Shown one piece after another: positions 54,218 through 63,554 of a DNA stretch of 64,000 bases. The position numbers and the translations under genes were made by a program. The notes beneath the pieces are model-generated. The model was not told where the DNA came from, did no database searches, and worked only from the letters and a program-made list of their open reading frames with translations. The DNA comes from Robinsoniella peoriensis (lineage in GTDB: Bacteria; Bacillota; Clostridia; Lachnospirales; Lachnospiraceae), in assembly GCF_042680125.1 (NCBI RefSeq), contig NZ_JBHTNY010000009.1; one strand, given 5' to 3'. The first letter of the stretch is position 1; the number at the start of each line of letters is the position of its first letter.

Positions 54218-55306
54218 GTGAAAAAGAACAAAGTAACCTCATCAGACGTAGCAAAAGCTTCCGGGGTTTCCCAGGCAACTGTTTCCATGATATTAAATAA
54301 GAAATACAATGTATCTTTTTCCAAAGAAACAGTTGAAAAAGTGGAGAACACAGCCCGTGAGCTGGGGTATGATATTCCAAAGCGCAGAGTAAGAAAAGAT
54401 AATAAAGCCAGGAAGCTCATTACCGTGTTCTGCCCGACGCTGACCAATCCCTATTATGTAATGCTGTTGCAGGGAATTGAAGGGGTTGCCAAAGAAGAGG
54501 GTTACGCGGTATTTGTTTGCAATACCCAGAGAGATCTGAAAATGGAAGAATATTATTTAAAAATGATGGATAGCGTACAGCCTCTTGGAATTATCTATAC
54601 CAGCAATCCAAGTACCTGTTTTATGGAACAGGTAAAGGAATTAGCGGAACATATTCCGTTTGTGGTAATTAATAACCGGGAAGATATCATGGAAGTAGAT
54701 GCTGTAGAACTGAACAATTCGAAACCAGGCAGGCTGATGGCAAAACATCTGCTGGAACTTGGTCATCAGAGGGCGGCATTCGTGTCCCCTCCGCTGACAG
54801 ACCGGCAGAGGCAGCGGTTTAAGCGTGTAGAGGGATTTGTAAAAGAGTTTCGGGCAGCAGGATTTGGGGATACAGTATATGTGAAATCAGCCGATGAGGA
54901 CATGGATACCGTCATGCCCAGTATTGATTCGGAATACAAGATGGGCTACGACCTGACTAAGGAGCTGCTAAAAGAGCATGATGACCTGACGGCTATTGCA
55001 GGACTGAATGATATGATTGCCTTTGGCATTATGGACGCATTATATGAAGCCAAGCTAAAGGTCCCGGGGGATGTATCCGTGATTGGCTGCGATAACATAC
55101 TTTTTTCGAAAATGAAGCGGATGTCCCTTACTACAATTGAACATTTTGTGCCTTTGAAGGGAAGAGATGCCTGCGATATTATTATCCGGAAAATTCATTC
55201 CAAAAACAGCCTGGATGCCCTGGAACTGCAGCCAACCAGTATTTATCACGTAGAGTACGAACCCAGATTGATTGTTCGGGGAACAACCTCCTATGCCAGG
55301 AATTAA
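54218..55306 (+). CDS. LacI family transcriptional regulator
   Basis: 362 residues from a GTG start with AAAGGAA upstream. N-terminal HTH TSSDVAKASGVSQATVSMILN and hinge helix, then a periplasmic-binding-like core (FVVINNREDIMEVDAVELNN, HQRAAFVSPPLTDRQ, SVIGCDNILFSKMKRMSLTTI). Typical repressor of sugar genes that responds to an intracellular sugar. Targets unknown; the neighbouring acetyltransferase or aldolase genes are candidates. Confidence 0.94.
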   Translation: MKKNKVTSSDVAKASGVSQATVSMILNKKYNVSFSKETVEKVENTARELGYDIPKRRVRKDNKARKLITVFCPTLTNPYYVMLLQGIEGVAKEEGYAVFVCNTQRDLKMEEYYLKMMDSVQPLGIIYTSNPSTCFMEQVKELAEHIPFVVINNREDIMEVDAVELNNSKPGRLMAKHLLELGHQRAAFVSPPLTDRQRQRFKRVEGFVKEFRAAGFGDTVYVKSADEDMDTVMPSIDSEYKMGYDLTKELLKEHDDLTAIAGLNDMIAFGIMDALYEAKLKVPGDVSVIGCDNILFSKMKRMSLTTIEHFVPLKGRDACDIIIRKIHSKNSLDALELQPTSIYHVEYEPRLIVRGTTSYARN

Positions 55307-55477
55307 AAAAATAAATTAAATACTTTTTTGAAAATTATTATTAATAAAAATGAAGAATAGCTGCAAAAATACTCCAAAAAACCCAAGAACAACTGTAAAT
55401 CTCAGAAAAAGCATGATATTTCTATTAATAAAAATATAATTATTAATAGATAAAATAATTAATAAAATTCTGAACCT

Positions 55478-55505
55478 ATTGAACATTTAAGAACATATGC
55501 TATAC
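55478..55505 (+). promoter_or_regulatory. Promoter for transaldolase-type gene
   Basis: TTGAAC (55478-55483), 16-bp spacer, TATACT (55500-55505), about 85 bp before the start codon. The preceding 170 bp (55307-55477) are very AT-rich with no gene. Confidence 0.6.
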
Positions 55506-55589
55506 TGTTAATAACAAAGAAAAAATGAATCCAAACAGTGATTCATAAAAATAAATCTCATAACCACACATTCCAAAGGAGGAAACAAA

Positions 55590-56243
55590 ATGAAATTTTT
55601 CATCGACACAGCAAAGGTAGAGGACATTAAAAAAGCAAATGATATGGGCGTTATCTGTGGTGTTACTACAAATCCATCCCTGATCGCAAAAGAGGGAAGA
55701 GATTTTGTTGAAGTAATCAAAGAAATCACATCCATCGTAGACGGACCGATCAGCGGAGAAGTAAAAGCTACTACAACAGATGCAGAGGGAATGATCGCAG
55801 AAGGAAGAGAAATTGCGAAAATCCATCCAAATATGGTAGTTAAAATCCCAATGACTGTAGAAGGATTAAAAGCTACAAAGGTTTTAGCAAGTGAAGGAAT
55901 CAAGACAAATGTAACATTGATCTTCTCAGCTAACCAGGCATTACTGGCAGCAAGAGCAGGAGCATCTTATGTATCACCTTTCCTTGGACGTCTGGATGAT
56001 ATCTCTGTAAGAGGTGTTGACTTAATCTCTGAAATTGCTGAGATGTTTGCAGTAGCAGGAATTGACACTGAAATTATCGCAGCAAGCGTTCGTAACCCGA
56101 TTCATGTAACTGACTGTGCTTTAGCCGGTGCAGACATTGCAACAGTTCCTTACTCTGTTATTGAACAGATGACAAAACATCCGTTAACAGATGCAGGTAT
56201 TGAAAAATTCCAGGCAGATTACAAAGCAGTATTCGGAGAATAA
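55590..56243 (+). CDS. Fructose-6-phosphate aldolase / transaldolase-like (TalC/MipB)
   Basis: 217 residues, the short form of class I transaldolase. MKFFIDTAKVEDI start, VTTNPSLIAKEG, Schiff-base Lys in VVKIPMTVEGL, TLIFSANQALLAA, SVRNPIHVTDCALAGADIATVPY. It moves dihydroxyacetone units between sugar phosphates in the non-oxidative pentose phosphate pathway. Highly biased codons and an AAAGGAGG site point to strong expression. Transketolase follows after its own leader. Confidence 0.93.
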   Translation: MKFFIDTAKVEDIKKANDMGVICGVTTNPSLIAKEGRDFVEVIKEITSIVDGPISGEVKATTTDAEGMIAEGREIAKIHPNMVVKIPMTVEGLKATKVLASEGIKTNVTLIFSANQALLAARAGASYVSPFLGRLDDISVRGVDLISEIAEMFAVAGIDTEIIAASVRNPIHVTDCALAGADIATVPYSVIEQMTKHPLTDAGIEKFQADYKAVFGE

Positions 56244-56324
56244 TAGAAGGTCACTGATATATGGAACCGTTCTGAAGTATTTAAAAGCGGACATCCGGGA
56301 GGAGATTCGTATCAAATTAAGTAC

Positions 56325-56509
56325 TTTACATATTGTATATATTAAGGTTATAATGTGACTATCCGGTCCAATACCCCGCTTTAACTGGCGGGGCTCAAAT
56401 TAGCAGCGCAGCAGGCTGTGGGGTATTGACCTTCGCAGCAGCGCCAGATGGACATACAGTTATGTCCGCCTGGCTCTTTGCTCGCAGGAATAAATTTCAG
56501 GAGGATTAT
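56325..56509 (+). promoter_or_regulatory. Promoter and structured leader of split transketolase genes
   Basis: TTTACA (56325-56330), 18-bp spacer, TATAAT (56349-56354) gives a start near 56361 and a leader of about 150 nt. CAATACCCC (56369-56377) can pair with GGGGTATTG (56420-56428), but its CCCC can instead pair in the local hairpin CCCCGC (56374-56379) / GCGGGG (56388-56393): two mutually exclusive folds. A second stable hairpin spans 56443-56474 (GCCAG, GGACAT / ATGTCC, CTGGC). The AGGAGG site follows. This resembles a cis-acting regulatory RNA, family not recognised. Confidence 0.65.
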
Positions 56510-57349
56510 ATGAACAAATTAGAGCTTCAGAAAACTGCCAATGAAGTCCGTAAAGGGATCGTAACTGCAGTGCATAGCGCTAAAGCAGGACATCCGGGCG
56601 GATCTTTATCAGCAGCAGATGTGTTTACTTATTTATATTTTGAAGAAATGAATATTGATCCGAAGGATCCAAAGAAAGCAGACAGAGACCGTTTTGTATT
56701 ATCAAAAGGACATACCGCTCCGGGACTCTATTCCACTTTGGCTAACAGAGGATATTTTCCAGTAGAAGACTTAAAAACATTGCGTCATCTTGGTTCCTAT
56801 TTACAGGGGCATCCGGATATGAAACATATTCCGGGTGTAGATATGTCCAGCGGATCTTTGGGACAGGGAATCTCCGCAGCAGTTGGAATGGCTCTTTCTG
56901 CAAAATTAAGTAAGGAAGACTACCGTGTATATACCCTGCTTGGTGATGGTGAGATCCAGGAAGGACAGGTATGGGAAGCATCTATGTTCGCAGGTGCCAG
57001 AAAGTTAGATAATCTGGTTGTAATCGTAGATAACAACGGACTGCAGATCGATGGAAATGTTGCAGATGTTTGTTCTCCTTATCCCATTGACAAAAAGTTT
57101 GAAGCATTCAATTTCCATGTAATCAATGTTGCCAACGGAAATGATTTCGATCAGTTAAAAGCAGCATTCGATGAAGCAAAAACAGTAAAGGGAATGCCAA
57201 CGGCGATTGTTATGAAGACAGTAAAAGGCAAGGGAGTTTCCTTCATGGAAAATTCAGTAGCCTGGCATGGAACTGCTCCGAACGATGAGCAGTATGCAGT
57301 GGCTATGTCAGATTTAGAAAAGGCAGGTGAAGCATTATGTCAGAAGTAA
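56510..57349 (+). CDS. Transketolase, N-terminal subunit
   Basis: 279 residues from ATG 56510 with AGGAGG upstream; the 28 residues before it fall in the structured leader. Thiamine diphosphate-binding half: AGHPGGSLSAADVFTYLYF, SKGHTAPGLYSTLA, LGDGEIQEGQVWEASMFA (GDG...N motif), and WHGTAPNDEQY. Forms one active transketolase with the C-terminal subunit, transferring ketol groups in the pentose phosphate pathway. Overlaps that gene by 13 bases. Confidence 0.95.
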   Translation: MNKLELQKTANEVRKGIVTAVHSAKAGHPGGSLSAADVFTYLYFEEMNIDPKDPKKADRDRFVLSKGHTAPGLYSTLANRGYFPVEDLKTLRHLGSYLQGHPDMKHIPGVDMSSGSLGQGISAAVGMALSAKLSKEDYRVYTLLGDGEIQEGQVWEASMFAGARKLDNLVVIVDNNGLQIDGNVADVCSPYPIDKKFEAFNFHVINVANGNDFDQLKAAFDEAKTVKGMPTAIVMKTVKGKGVSFMENSVAWHGTAPNDEQYAVAMSDLEKAGEALCQK

Positions 57350-58275
57350 AGAAAATTGCAACCAGAGACAGCTATGGAAATGCTCTGGCAGAATTAGGAG
57401 CAACATACGATAATCTCGTAGTACTCGACGCTGACCTTGCAGCAGCTACCAAAACAGGTATCTTCAAAAAGGCGTTTCCAGAACGTCATATTGACTGTGG
57501 TATTGCAGAATGCAACATGGCTGGAATCGCAGCAGGACTTGCTGCAACAGGTAAAATACCGTTTATGAGTTCTTTTGCAATGTTCGCAGCAGGACGCGCA
57601 TTTGAACAGGTTCGTAATTCCATTGGGTATCCCCATTTAAATGTAAAAATCGGTGCAACACACGCTGGTATCTCCGTTGGAGAAGATGGAGCAACTCACC
57701 AGTGCAACGAAGATATTGCGTTAATGAGAACAATTCCGGGAATGGTCGTAATCAATCCTTCCGATGATGTAGAAGCAAGAGCAGCAGTTGCTGCAGCAGC
57801 CACATACGATGGACCGGTATATTTACGTTTTGGCCGTTTAGCCGTTCCGGTAATCAATGATAAACCAGAATATAAATTTGAATTAGGAAAAGGTGTTGTC
57901 TTAAGAGAAGGCAAAGACCTTACTATCGTAGCAAGCGGACTTCCGGTATCGGCATGTCTGGAGGCAGCAGAAAAACTGGCAGCAGACGGCATAGAGGCAA
58001 AAGTGATTAATATCCATACAATCAAACCGTTGGATGAAGAATTAATCATTGCAGCTGCAAAAGAAACCGGTAAAGTAGTGACAGTGGAAGAGCATTCTGT
58101 GATCGGCGGACTTGGCAGTGCAGTATGTGACTGCTTAAGTGAAAATGCCCCAACAAAGGTTATGAAAATCGGTGTAAACGATGTCTTTGGTGAATCAGGT
58201 CCGGCTGTAGCGTTACTGCATAAATACGGCCTTGATGCAGAAGGAATTTATACAAAAATTAAATCTTTTGTTTAA
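57337..58275 (+). CDS. Transketolase, C-terminal subunit
   Basis: 312 residues. Pyrimidine-binding domain (DLAAATKTGIFKKAFPERH, CGIAECNMAGIAAGLAATGK, FAMFAAGRAFEQVRNSI, catalytic Glu in AEC) and the transketolase C domain (VTVEEHSVIGGLGSAVCD, FGESGPAVALLHKYGL). Split two-gene transketolase is common in Clostridia and archaea. Coupled to the N-terminal subunit by overlap. Confidence 0.95.
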   Translation: MSEVKKIATRDSYGNALAELGATYDNLVVLDADLAAATKTGIFKKAFPERHIDCGIAECNMAGIAAGLAATGKIPFMSSFAMFAAGRAFEQVRNSIGYPHLNVKIGATHAGISVGEDGATHQCNEDIALMRTIPGMVVINPSDDVEARAAVAAAATYDGPVYLRFGRLAVPVINDKPEYKFELGKGVVLREGKDLTIVASGLPVSACLEAAEKLAADGIEAKVINIHTIKPLDEELIIAAAKETGKVVTVEEHSVIGGLGSAVCDCLSENAPTKVMKIGVNDVFGESGPAVALLHKYGLDAEGIYTKIKSFV

Positions 58276-58512
58276 TCAATCATAATGTCATATGGAAGTC
58301 AGATTTTGTACATTAGTATGGAATCCGGCTGCCGTATGGCATATTTTTTTGTCTGCAGAAGAGGTGTTTCGCCATCAGCACGCGCCGCTTTGGGATCTGA
58401 ATGTGCCATTACCACATCTTTATAAAGGTAAATTCAAACACACTCTGGTATTTAACGTCCTTTTGGGTATAATAAATGAAAGAAAAATTATTGTTCAGAA
58501 AGAAGGGATATT

Positions 58513-59160
58513 ATGACACGTGATGCAAGAGCCAGGAGAGCAAGAAGCCACCGTAATGATATGAATCAGGAATTTTACGAATGTATCAGGGATATTATGG
58601 AACATCCGGTGGTTCTGCTGATGAAGAAATTTCCGCATCATTGTGATACAAATTGTTATCAGCATTGCATGAATGTGGCTTATTATAATTATCAGATATG
58701 TAAAGTACTGGGACTGGATGCCAAAGCGGCAGCACGGGCAGGGATGCTGCATGATCTGTTTCTATATGACTGGAGAGAACATGCAGCAAAAACCGGCGAC
58801 CGTTTCCACGGGCTTACGCATCCCAAAGTGGCTTTGAGAAGGGCAGAAAAATACTTTGACCTGAATGATATGGAGAAAGACATCATTTTAAAGCATATGT
58901 GGCCGCTAACCATCATACCGCCAAAGTATTTTGAATCTTATATTATCTGCCTTACAGATAAATATTGCGGAGCATGCGAGATCACCGACCACTACTCCGG
59001 GAAGATAATGCCCAAGAGGATCAAACTACCTTTTGGTTATCGTACCATGTATCAGTTAGCGTCTAAGGTAGCACCTGTAGTGGGAGCCAGGGCAGTCATA
59101 GGGGAGTATAAGTCTTCAAAATCCCACAGAGCTTCCAGAGAGTCTGTATCCAGGGCATAA
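58513..59160 (+). CDS. HD-domain phosphohydrolase family protein
   Basis: 215 residues: metal-binding pattern HCMNVAYYNYQICKVLG ... AGMLHDLFLYDWREH (HD pair) ... GLTHPKVALRRAEKYF ... ILKHMWPLT, the HD-superfamily H...HD...D layout. Substrate unknown; many small HD proteins cleave nucleotides. The basic N-terminus (RDARARRARSHRN) may bind nucleic acid or membrane. A TATAAT at 58468-58473 could be its promoter. Its last 109 bases overlap the convergent yyaC gene. Confidence 0.85.
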   Translation: MTRDARARRARSHRNDMNQEFYECIRDIMEHPVVLLMKKFPHHCDTNCYQHCMNVAYYNYQICKVLGLDAKAAARAGMLHDLFLYDWREHAAKTGDRFHGLTHPKVALRRAEKYFDLNDMEKDIILKHMWPLTIIPPKYFESYIICLTDKYCGACEITDHYSGKIMPKRIKLPFGYRTMYQLASKVAPVVGARAVIGEYKSSKSHRASRESVSRA

Positions 59161-59711
59161 TAACGGCAGGCAAGCAGAATGCCGTCGATCATGCAGTCCG
59201 CCAGGTGCATTACAGTAGAGAGCCTGGTTGTCTGCAGAGCCAGATGAGCGAAGCGTCCTGCAGTATTAATAATTCCGGTAATGAATACATCTCCTACGGC
59301 ATTTAATTTCTTTTCTACACCGGCTCCCGGAAGCAGGCTGCCTTTACCAATGGAAATGTATCCCTGATGCCGTTTCGTGCCCAGAGAAGCGTCTATAGCG
59401 ATGATTGTATTGTTGCTGTGGCGCTTTTTTATATTTTGTATAGCCTCATCCAGATTGAGGGCGTGGATTGGCGAATCTAAAGTTCCGTATACCGGAAAAT
59501 GACGTCCTAATTGTTTTTTTAATCGGCTTCCGATTAGAGGACCCAGGCTGTCACCGGTTACACGGTCGCTTCCGATGCAGACAAATACGGGGGGAGCCTG
59601 GCTAAAATCGGGGCTTTGTAAAAAATCCAGTAAATGCTCGCCTAAAACAATCGGGGCATTTTTTTCTTTTGAGTTAATATATTGTGTTTTTTTCAATGAG
59701 TCGGAATGCAT
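59052..59711 (-). CDS. yyaC: YyaC-family spore protein (HybD-like peptidase fold)
   Basis: Start at ATG 59711 (MHSDSLKKTQY) with AAAGGG upstream; a 20-residue longer form from GTG 59771 has a weak site. 219 residues. Family motifs: VFVCIGSDRVTGDSLGPLIG, YGTLDSPIHALNLDEA, IAIDASLGTKRHQGYI and GVEKKLNAVGDVFITGIIN. YyaC proteins are sporulation-linked and related to hydrogenase maturation peptidases and GPR-type proteases. Evidence that the host forms spores. Confidence 0.9.
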   Translation of the reverse strand: MHSDSLKKTQYINSKEKNAPIVLGEHLLDFLQSPDFSQAPPVFVCIGSDRVTGDSLGPLIGSRLKKQLGRHFPVYGTLDSPIHALNLDEAIQNIKKRHSNNTIIAIDASLGTKRHQGYISIGKGSLLPGAGVEKKLNAVGDVFITGIINTAGRFAHLALQTTRLSTVMHLADCMIDGILLACRYYALDTDSLEALWDFEDLYSPMTALAPTTGATLDAN

Positions 59712-59944
59712 GTTCTTTACCCTTTCTGATGCTTTTCTAAAGTTTATCCTCATTCTTTTTAAATTATTCACTCAATGTGATACCGTATTTCGAGATTAAT
59801 TAAATAAATATAAAAAACCATGCCGCCAAAATTCATATTATGTCGGAAATCTCTGGAATTCCTTACCACGAATTGATAAAATCTGCATTCAAAATATGAT
59901 AATCTCTGTAATATCATGGAACCAATAAAGGAGTGAACAGGGGT

Positions 59945-61351
59945 ATGATAGAAGTCATTTACAAAGGGGAACACAAAGGGGATAAAGATGGAGAAGCACA
60001 GGTAGCACTGCCAAAAAATATCAGGCAGATCGGAGAAGGCGGACAAGACAGGAAAATTTACATTGAGGATTACGCGGTAACTTACATGCATCAGTTAGCA
60101 AACGATAGAAAAGAAGGGACGCAGCGGGCAGCGGCAATTCTTCTTGGGGAAGTACAAAGGGCAGGTAAGAACCGTTATATATTTATAAATGGAGCACTGG
60201 CGGTAGACGAATTAGATTTCGGGGAAGAAATGTGGGACAAAGTCCAGCAGCAGATGATGGAATACTTTGACGGCAGGGAAATCGTCGGCTGGTATCTGGG
60301 AGAGGAAGAATCCACGCTGATCGCAACGGAAGAGATGCAGCGGATACATGAAAGCCAGTTCCCAGGAGAAGACCAGGTACTTATACTGAGAGATTTTACA
60401 GAGAATGAATCAGCGGTATTTGCAGTTGAAAGCGGCAGGCTCGTGGCTCAGGGCGGTTACTATATTTATTATGAAAAAAACATCATGATGCAGGAGTACA
60501 TGGTGGCTATGAACAAGGACCGTTCAGTAGAAGAAGAGACAGAGGTAAAAGATGATGCAGTACAAAGCTTCCGAAAGAAAATAGCGGAAGAGAAAAAAGA
60601 GAAAAAAGAAAAACAAGAAAAGAAAGAGTCGGACAAGCAGCCAATTACTACAAAGCTTTTGTATGCAGCCAGCTCTTTTCTTGTGCTTACCGTTCTTATA
60701 ATAGGTGTTACGCTGATTAATAATTATGATAAAATGAAAGACATGGAGATGGCACTTGCCGGGATTTCTGAATCCATGGGAGGCAAAGACGCTGCGGCAG
60801 AAGGCGCTGATGATTCCGTATCTGCAATGGCACCTGCTCAGACAAAGACAGATAAAGAACAAAGTATTTCTGAAAAAAATGCAGCAATTGATAAAAATAA
60901 AGAAGGCAGCATTAAGGAAACAGAACCACAGCCGGCTACGGAAGAAGCCAATGGAGCAAAGGGAAACAAAGAAACAGAGGTATCAGAAGCTAACGGGCAG
61001 TCAAAATCGGATGCAGCAAATAGTACGGAGGCTTCCAAGGAGTCCAATGCGGCAGTATCTGAGAGTCAGGAAAGCAATGCGGGCCAGAACAGCCAGGCAA
61101 ATCAGGCAGACCAGCAGGATAAGACAAGCCAGTCAGAAGAGCCGGAAGCGCAGGGACAGGCAGACCCCGCAAAGCAGCCGGCAAGAGAGACATTGGGACG
61201 AGCTTCTTATGTAGTAAAGGTAGGCGACACTCTGGCAACCATAAGTGAAATGTATTATGGAACGCTTGATAAAGTAGAAGATATCTGCTCCTTAAATGGA
61301 ATTACAGATAAAAATACGATTTTACCCGGACAAAAAATTGTACTCCCATAA
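59945..61351 (+). CDS. Membrane protein with MPN-like domain and C-terminal LysM
   Basis: 468 residues from ATG 59945 (AAAGGAG 11 nt upstream; an in-frame GTG at 59933 overlaps that site). Residues about 35-180 look like an MPN/JAB-type fold (KIYIEDYAVTYMHQLAND, AAILLGEVQRAGKNRYIF, EIVGWYLGEEESTLIATEEM) without the metal-binding HxH...D set. Then a Lys/Glu coiled stretch, one membrane span near 240-262 (LLYAASSFLVLTVLIIGVTL), a 150-residue low-complexity Gln/Ala/Ser/Glu spacer, and a C-terminal LysM (YVVKVGDTLATISEMYYG). The LysM would bind peptidoglycan, with the MPN-like domain in the cytosol: a cell-envelope bridge. Function unknown. Confidence 0.8.
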   Translation: MIEVIYKGEHKGDKDGEAQVALPKNIRQIGEGGQDRKIYIEDYAVTYMHQLANDRKEGTQRAAAILLGEVQRAGKNRYIFINGALAVDELDFGEEMWDKVQQQMMEYFDGREIVGWYLGEEESTLIATEEMQRIHESQFPGEDQVLILRDFTENESAVFAVESGRLVAQGGYYIYYEKNIMMQEYMVAMNKDRSVEEETEVKDDAVQSFRKKIAEEKKEKKEKQEKKESDKQPITTKLLYAASSFLVLTVLIIGVTLINNYDKMKDMEMALAGISESMGGKDAAAEGADDSVSAMAPAQTKTDKEQSISEKNAAIDKNKEGSIKETEPQPATEEANGAKGNKETEVSEANGQSKSDAANSTEASKESNAAVSESQESNAGQNSQANQADQQDKTSQSEEPEAQGQADPAKQPARETLGRASYVVKVGDTLATISEMYYGTLDKVEDICSLNGITDKNTILPGQKIVLP

Positions 61352-61418
61352 AAAAATATGTTATACTGTTTCAAACGATAAATCAAAATAACACTTGGAG
61401 ATACGAAAGAGAGTACAG

Positions 61419-62684
61419 ATGGGAAAGATAAAAGACTTTTTTAAGGACAAGTTTAAGTTTATTAAGATCAGGGAAAAATGGCAAAAAATAAAGGATAAGA
61501 GGCTGGAAAAAAAGCAGCTTCAAACGCAAAGTGATGAAATGCTGGATTTAACAACTAAAATTAAGAAACATAAAAAATTAATTTTTTCCCGTTGGGGAAT
61601 CATAATCGGAGTAATAGCCATTCTGATAATTGGGTATTCTATATATAACTATGTCAGAGTATTCCACCATTATACCACACTGAGCAGCGAGAAACGATCT
61701 GACATAACTGCGACACAATATGCGCAGTTAGGCGGCAATCTGCTGAAATACAGCCCCGATGGAGTGAGTTGTGTCAGTCCCGGAAACGAAGTGTTATTCA
61801 GTGCAACATTCAGTATGCAGAGCCCTATAATTGATATTTGCGGAACAACAGCTGTAGTAGGTGACCAAAAGGGTACCCAGATCTATATTTTTGATGAGAA
61901 TGGGCAAATCGGATCATTTCAGACATCACTTCCGATTTTAAAAGTTAAAGTTGCAGAGCAAGGTGTAGTGGCAGCAGTGCTGGAAGAAGGAGACACAACC
62001 TGGATCAATTTTTATGATACCAAAGGAAATCCAATTGCAGAAAACCGTACTACGGTAAATGACTTTGGATATCCAATGGATGTTGCGTTATCACCGGATG
62101 GATTAAAGATGATGGTATCCTATCTGAATGTGGCAAAAGAAAAGATGAGTACCAAGATAGCATTCTATAATTTTGATTCTGTAGGGCAGACCCAGATTAA
62201 TAATGAAGTGAGCAGTGTAACTTATGATAATACGATAGTTCCCAAAACGTTATTTATGAATGATTCTGCTTCAGTAGCTTTTAGAAATGACGGGTTCACA
62301 ATTTTCAAAGGGAATCAGGTGCCCCAGGAAAGTGCCAGGGTAGATCTGGAAGAAGAGATTATCAGCATCTTTTACAGTGATAATAGTATTGGGGTAGTGG
62401 TAGGAAGCGATGACCCGGAACATAAGTACCTGATGCGTCTCTATAATCTGAGCGGCAGAAAGACAATGCAGAAATATTTCGATCTGGATTATAAGGAGAT
62501 AAAGATTGACGGCGATGAGATCATTATGTTTAATGAAGGTAAGTTTGCGATATATAGCACTGGTGGAAAAGAAAAATTTTCCGGCAGCTATAGCAAGCCT
62601 GTTATAAATGTTATGAGTGCCAAGGGATTTCGGAAATACACGATGATTACACAGAACAGCACAGATCAGATAAGGCTTAAATAG
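61419..62684 (+). CDS. DUF5711-type membrane-anchored beta-propeller-like protein
   Basis: 421 residues from ATG 61419 with GAAAGAGAG upstream. A basic cytosolic N-terminus (KDFFKDKFKFIKIREKWQ), one membrane span near 53-75 (WGIIIGVIAILIIGYSIYNY), then an extracellular region with recurring short beta blades (LLKYSPDGVSCVSPGNEV, VVGDQKGTQIYIFDENGQ, MDVALSPDGLKMMVSYL) typical of a propeller. Probably envelope-associated with its CvpA-type neighbour. The DUF assignment is from memory; function unknown. Confidence 0.78.
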   Translation: MGKIKDFFKDKFKFIKIREKWQKIKDKRLEKKQLQTQSDEMLDLTTKIKKHKKLIFSRWGIIIGVIAILIIGYSIYNYVRVFHHYTTLSSEKRSDITATQYAQLGGNLLKYSPDGVSCVSPGNEVLFSATFSMQSPIIDICGTTAVVGDQKGTQIYIFDENGQIGSFQTSLPILKVKVAEQGVVAAVLEEGDTTWINFYDTKGNPIAENRTTVNDFGYPMDVALSPDGLKMMVSYLNVAKEKMSTKIAFYNFDSVGQTQINNEVSSVTYDNTIVPKTLFMNDSASVAFRNDGFTIFKGNQVPQESARVDLEEEIISIFYSDNSIGVVVGSDDPEHKYLMRLYNLSGRKTMQKYFDLDYKEIKIDGDEIIMFNEGKFAIYSTGGKEKFSGSYSKPVINVMSAKGFRKYTMITQNSTDQIRLK

Positions 62685-62695
62685 GAGAAAACATC

Positions 62696-63478
62696 ATGAA
62701 TTTACTTACAATTATAGTGCTGTTAGTGCTATTATTCTTTATATTAAATGGATTTAGAAAGGGATTTATTAAGACTTTTGTATCAATGGTTTCATTAATT
62801 GTATCAATTGTTTTGGTTTCCATAGCAACTCCATACGTAACGGAGTTTCTAAAAACACAGACCCCTTTATACAGCATGATTGAAGAAAAATGCCAGTCAG
62901 CCTTTGGTGTTACTAATAAACAGAATAAAGATACCAAAGATGTCCAGGATACCCGGGATACGGAGAGTGGTGAGGGACAGAATTCCGAAAGCCAGAAAAG
63001 CAGCAATAGTATTTCAATGCTGGAACAGGCAAAGCTGATTGAAGACCTAAAACTTCCCGGTGCAATCCAAAAAATGTTAGAAAGCAATAACAATAAGACA
63101 GGATACGAAAAGCTGGCGGTGCAAAGTTTTGAGGAGTATATACCCAGTTATATGGCTACACTTATATTGAACATCATTTCTTTTGTTGCAACCTTCCTGT
63201 TAGTAGTAAGCTTTTTATGGATTACGGTTATGACTCTGGATGTAATTGCAAATCTTCCGATTCTTCATGGGATAAATCAAATCCTGGGATTGGTTTTAGG
63301 TTTGGTACAGGGGTTGGTGTTTGTTTGGATCGCATTTTTAATTATTACCGTATTCAGCAGTGTCGATCTGGGAAGAGAACTTATGCTTATGATACACAAC
63401 AGTAAGATATTAAGCCTCATATACGACAACAATATATTCCTTAAATTATTGACAGATGCCATGTCTTATTTTACCTAA
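62696..63478 (+). CDS. CvpA family membrane protein
   Basis: 260 residues with a CvpA-like layout: span 3-19, the NGFRKGFIKTFVSMVSLIVSIVLV hairpin, a long polar insert (about 70-140, Lys/Asp/Ser-rich), and two or three further spans near 155-180 and 195-225 (INQILGLVLGLVQGLVFVW). CvpA is required for colicin V production in E. coli and for envelope stress tolerance. ATG after AGGAGA, 11 bp after the preceding stop. Last protein gene before the rRNA operon. Confidence 0.85.
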   Translation: MNLLTIIVLLVLLFFILNGFRKGFIKTFVSMVSLIVSIVLVSIATPYVTEFLKTQTPLYSMIEEKCQSAFGVTNKQNKDTKDVQDTRDTESGEGQNSESQKSSNSISMLEQAKLIEDLKLPGAIQKMLESNNNKTGYEKLAVQSFEEYIPSYMATLILNIISFVATFLLVVSFLWITVMTLDVIANLPILHGINQILGLVLGLVQGLVFVWIAFLIITVFSSVDLGRELMLMIHNSKILSLIYDNNIFLKLLTDAMSYFT

Positions 63479-63554
63479 GAAAAGTACATGCAGCAGCAAT
63501 TTGAGTGGAAAGAATAAAGCTTAAAAAAATAATTGAAAAAATGGGAGATTTATC

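Noticed and set aside
56426..56509. 28-residue N-terminal extension of the transketolase subunit
   Set aside because: It lies in the structured leader; the ATG at 56510 has a strong AGGAGG and matches the family N-terminus.
58292..58516. 74-residue frame between transketolase and the HD gene
   Set aside because: No ribosome site, no recognisable domain, and it overlaps the promoter region of the next gene.
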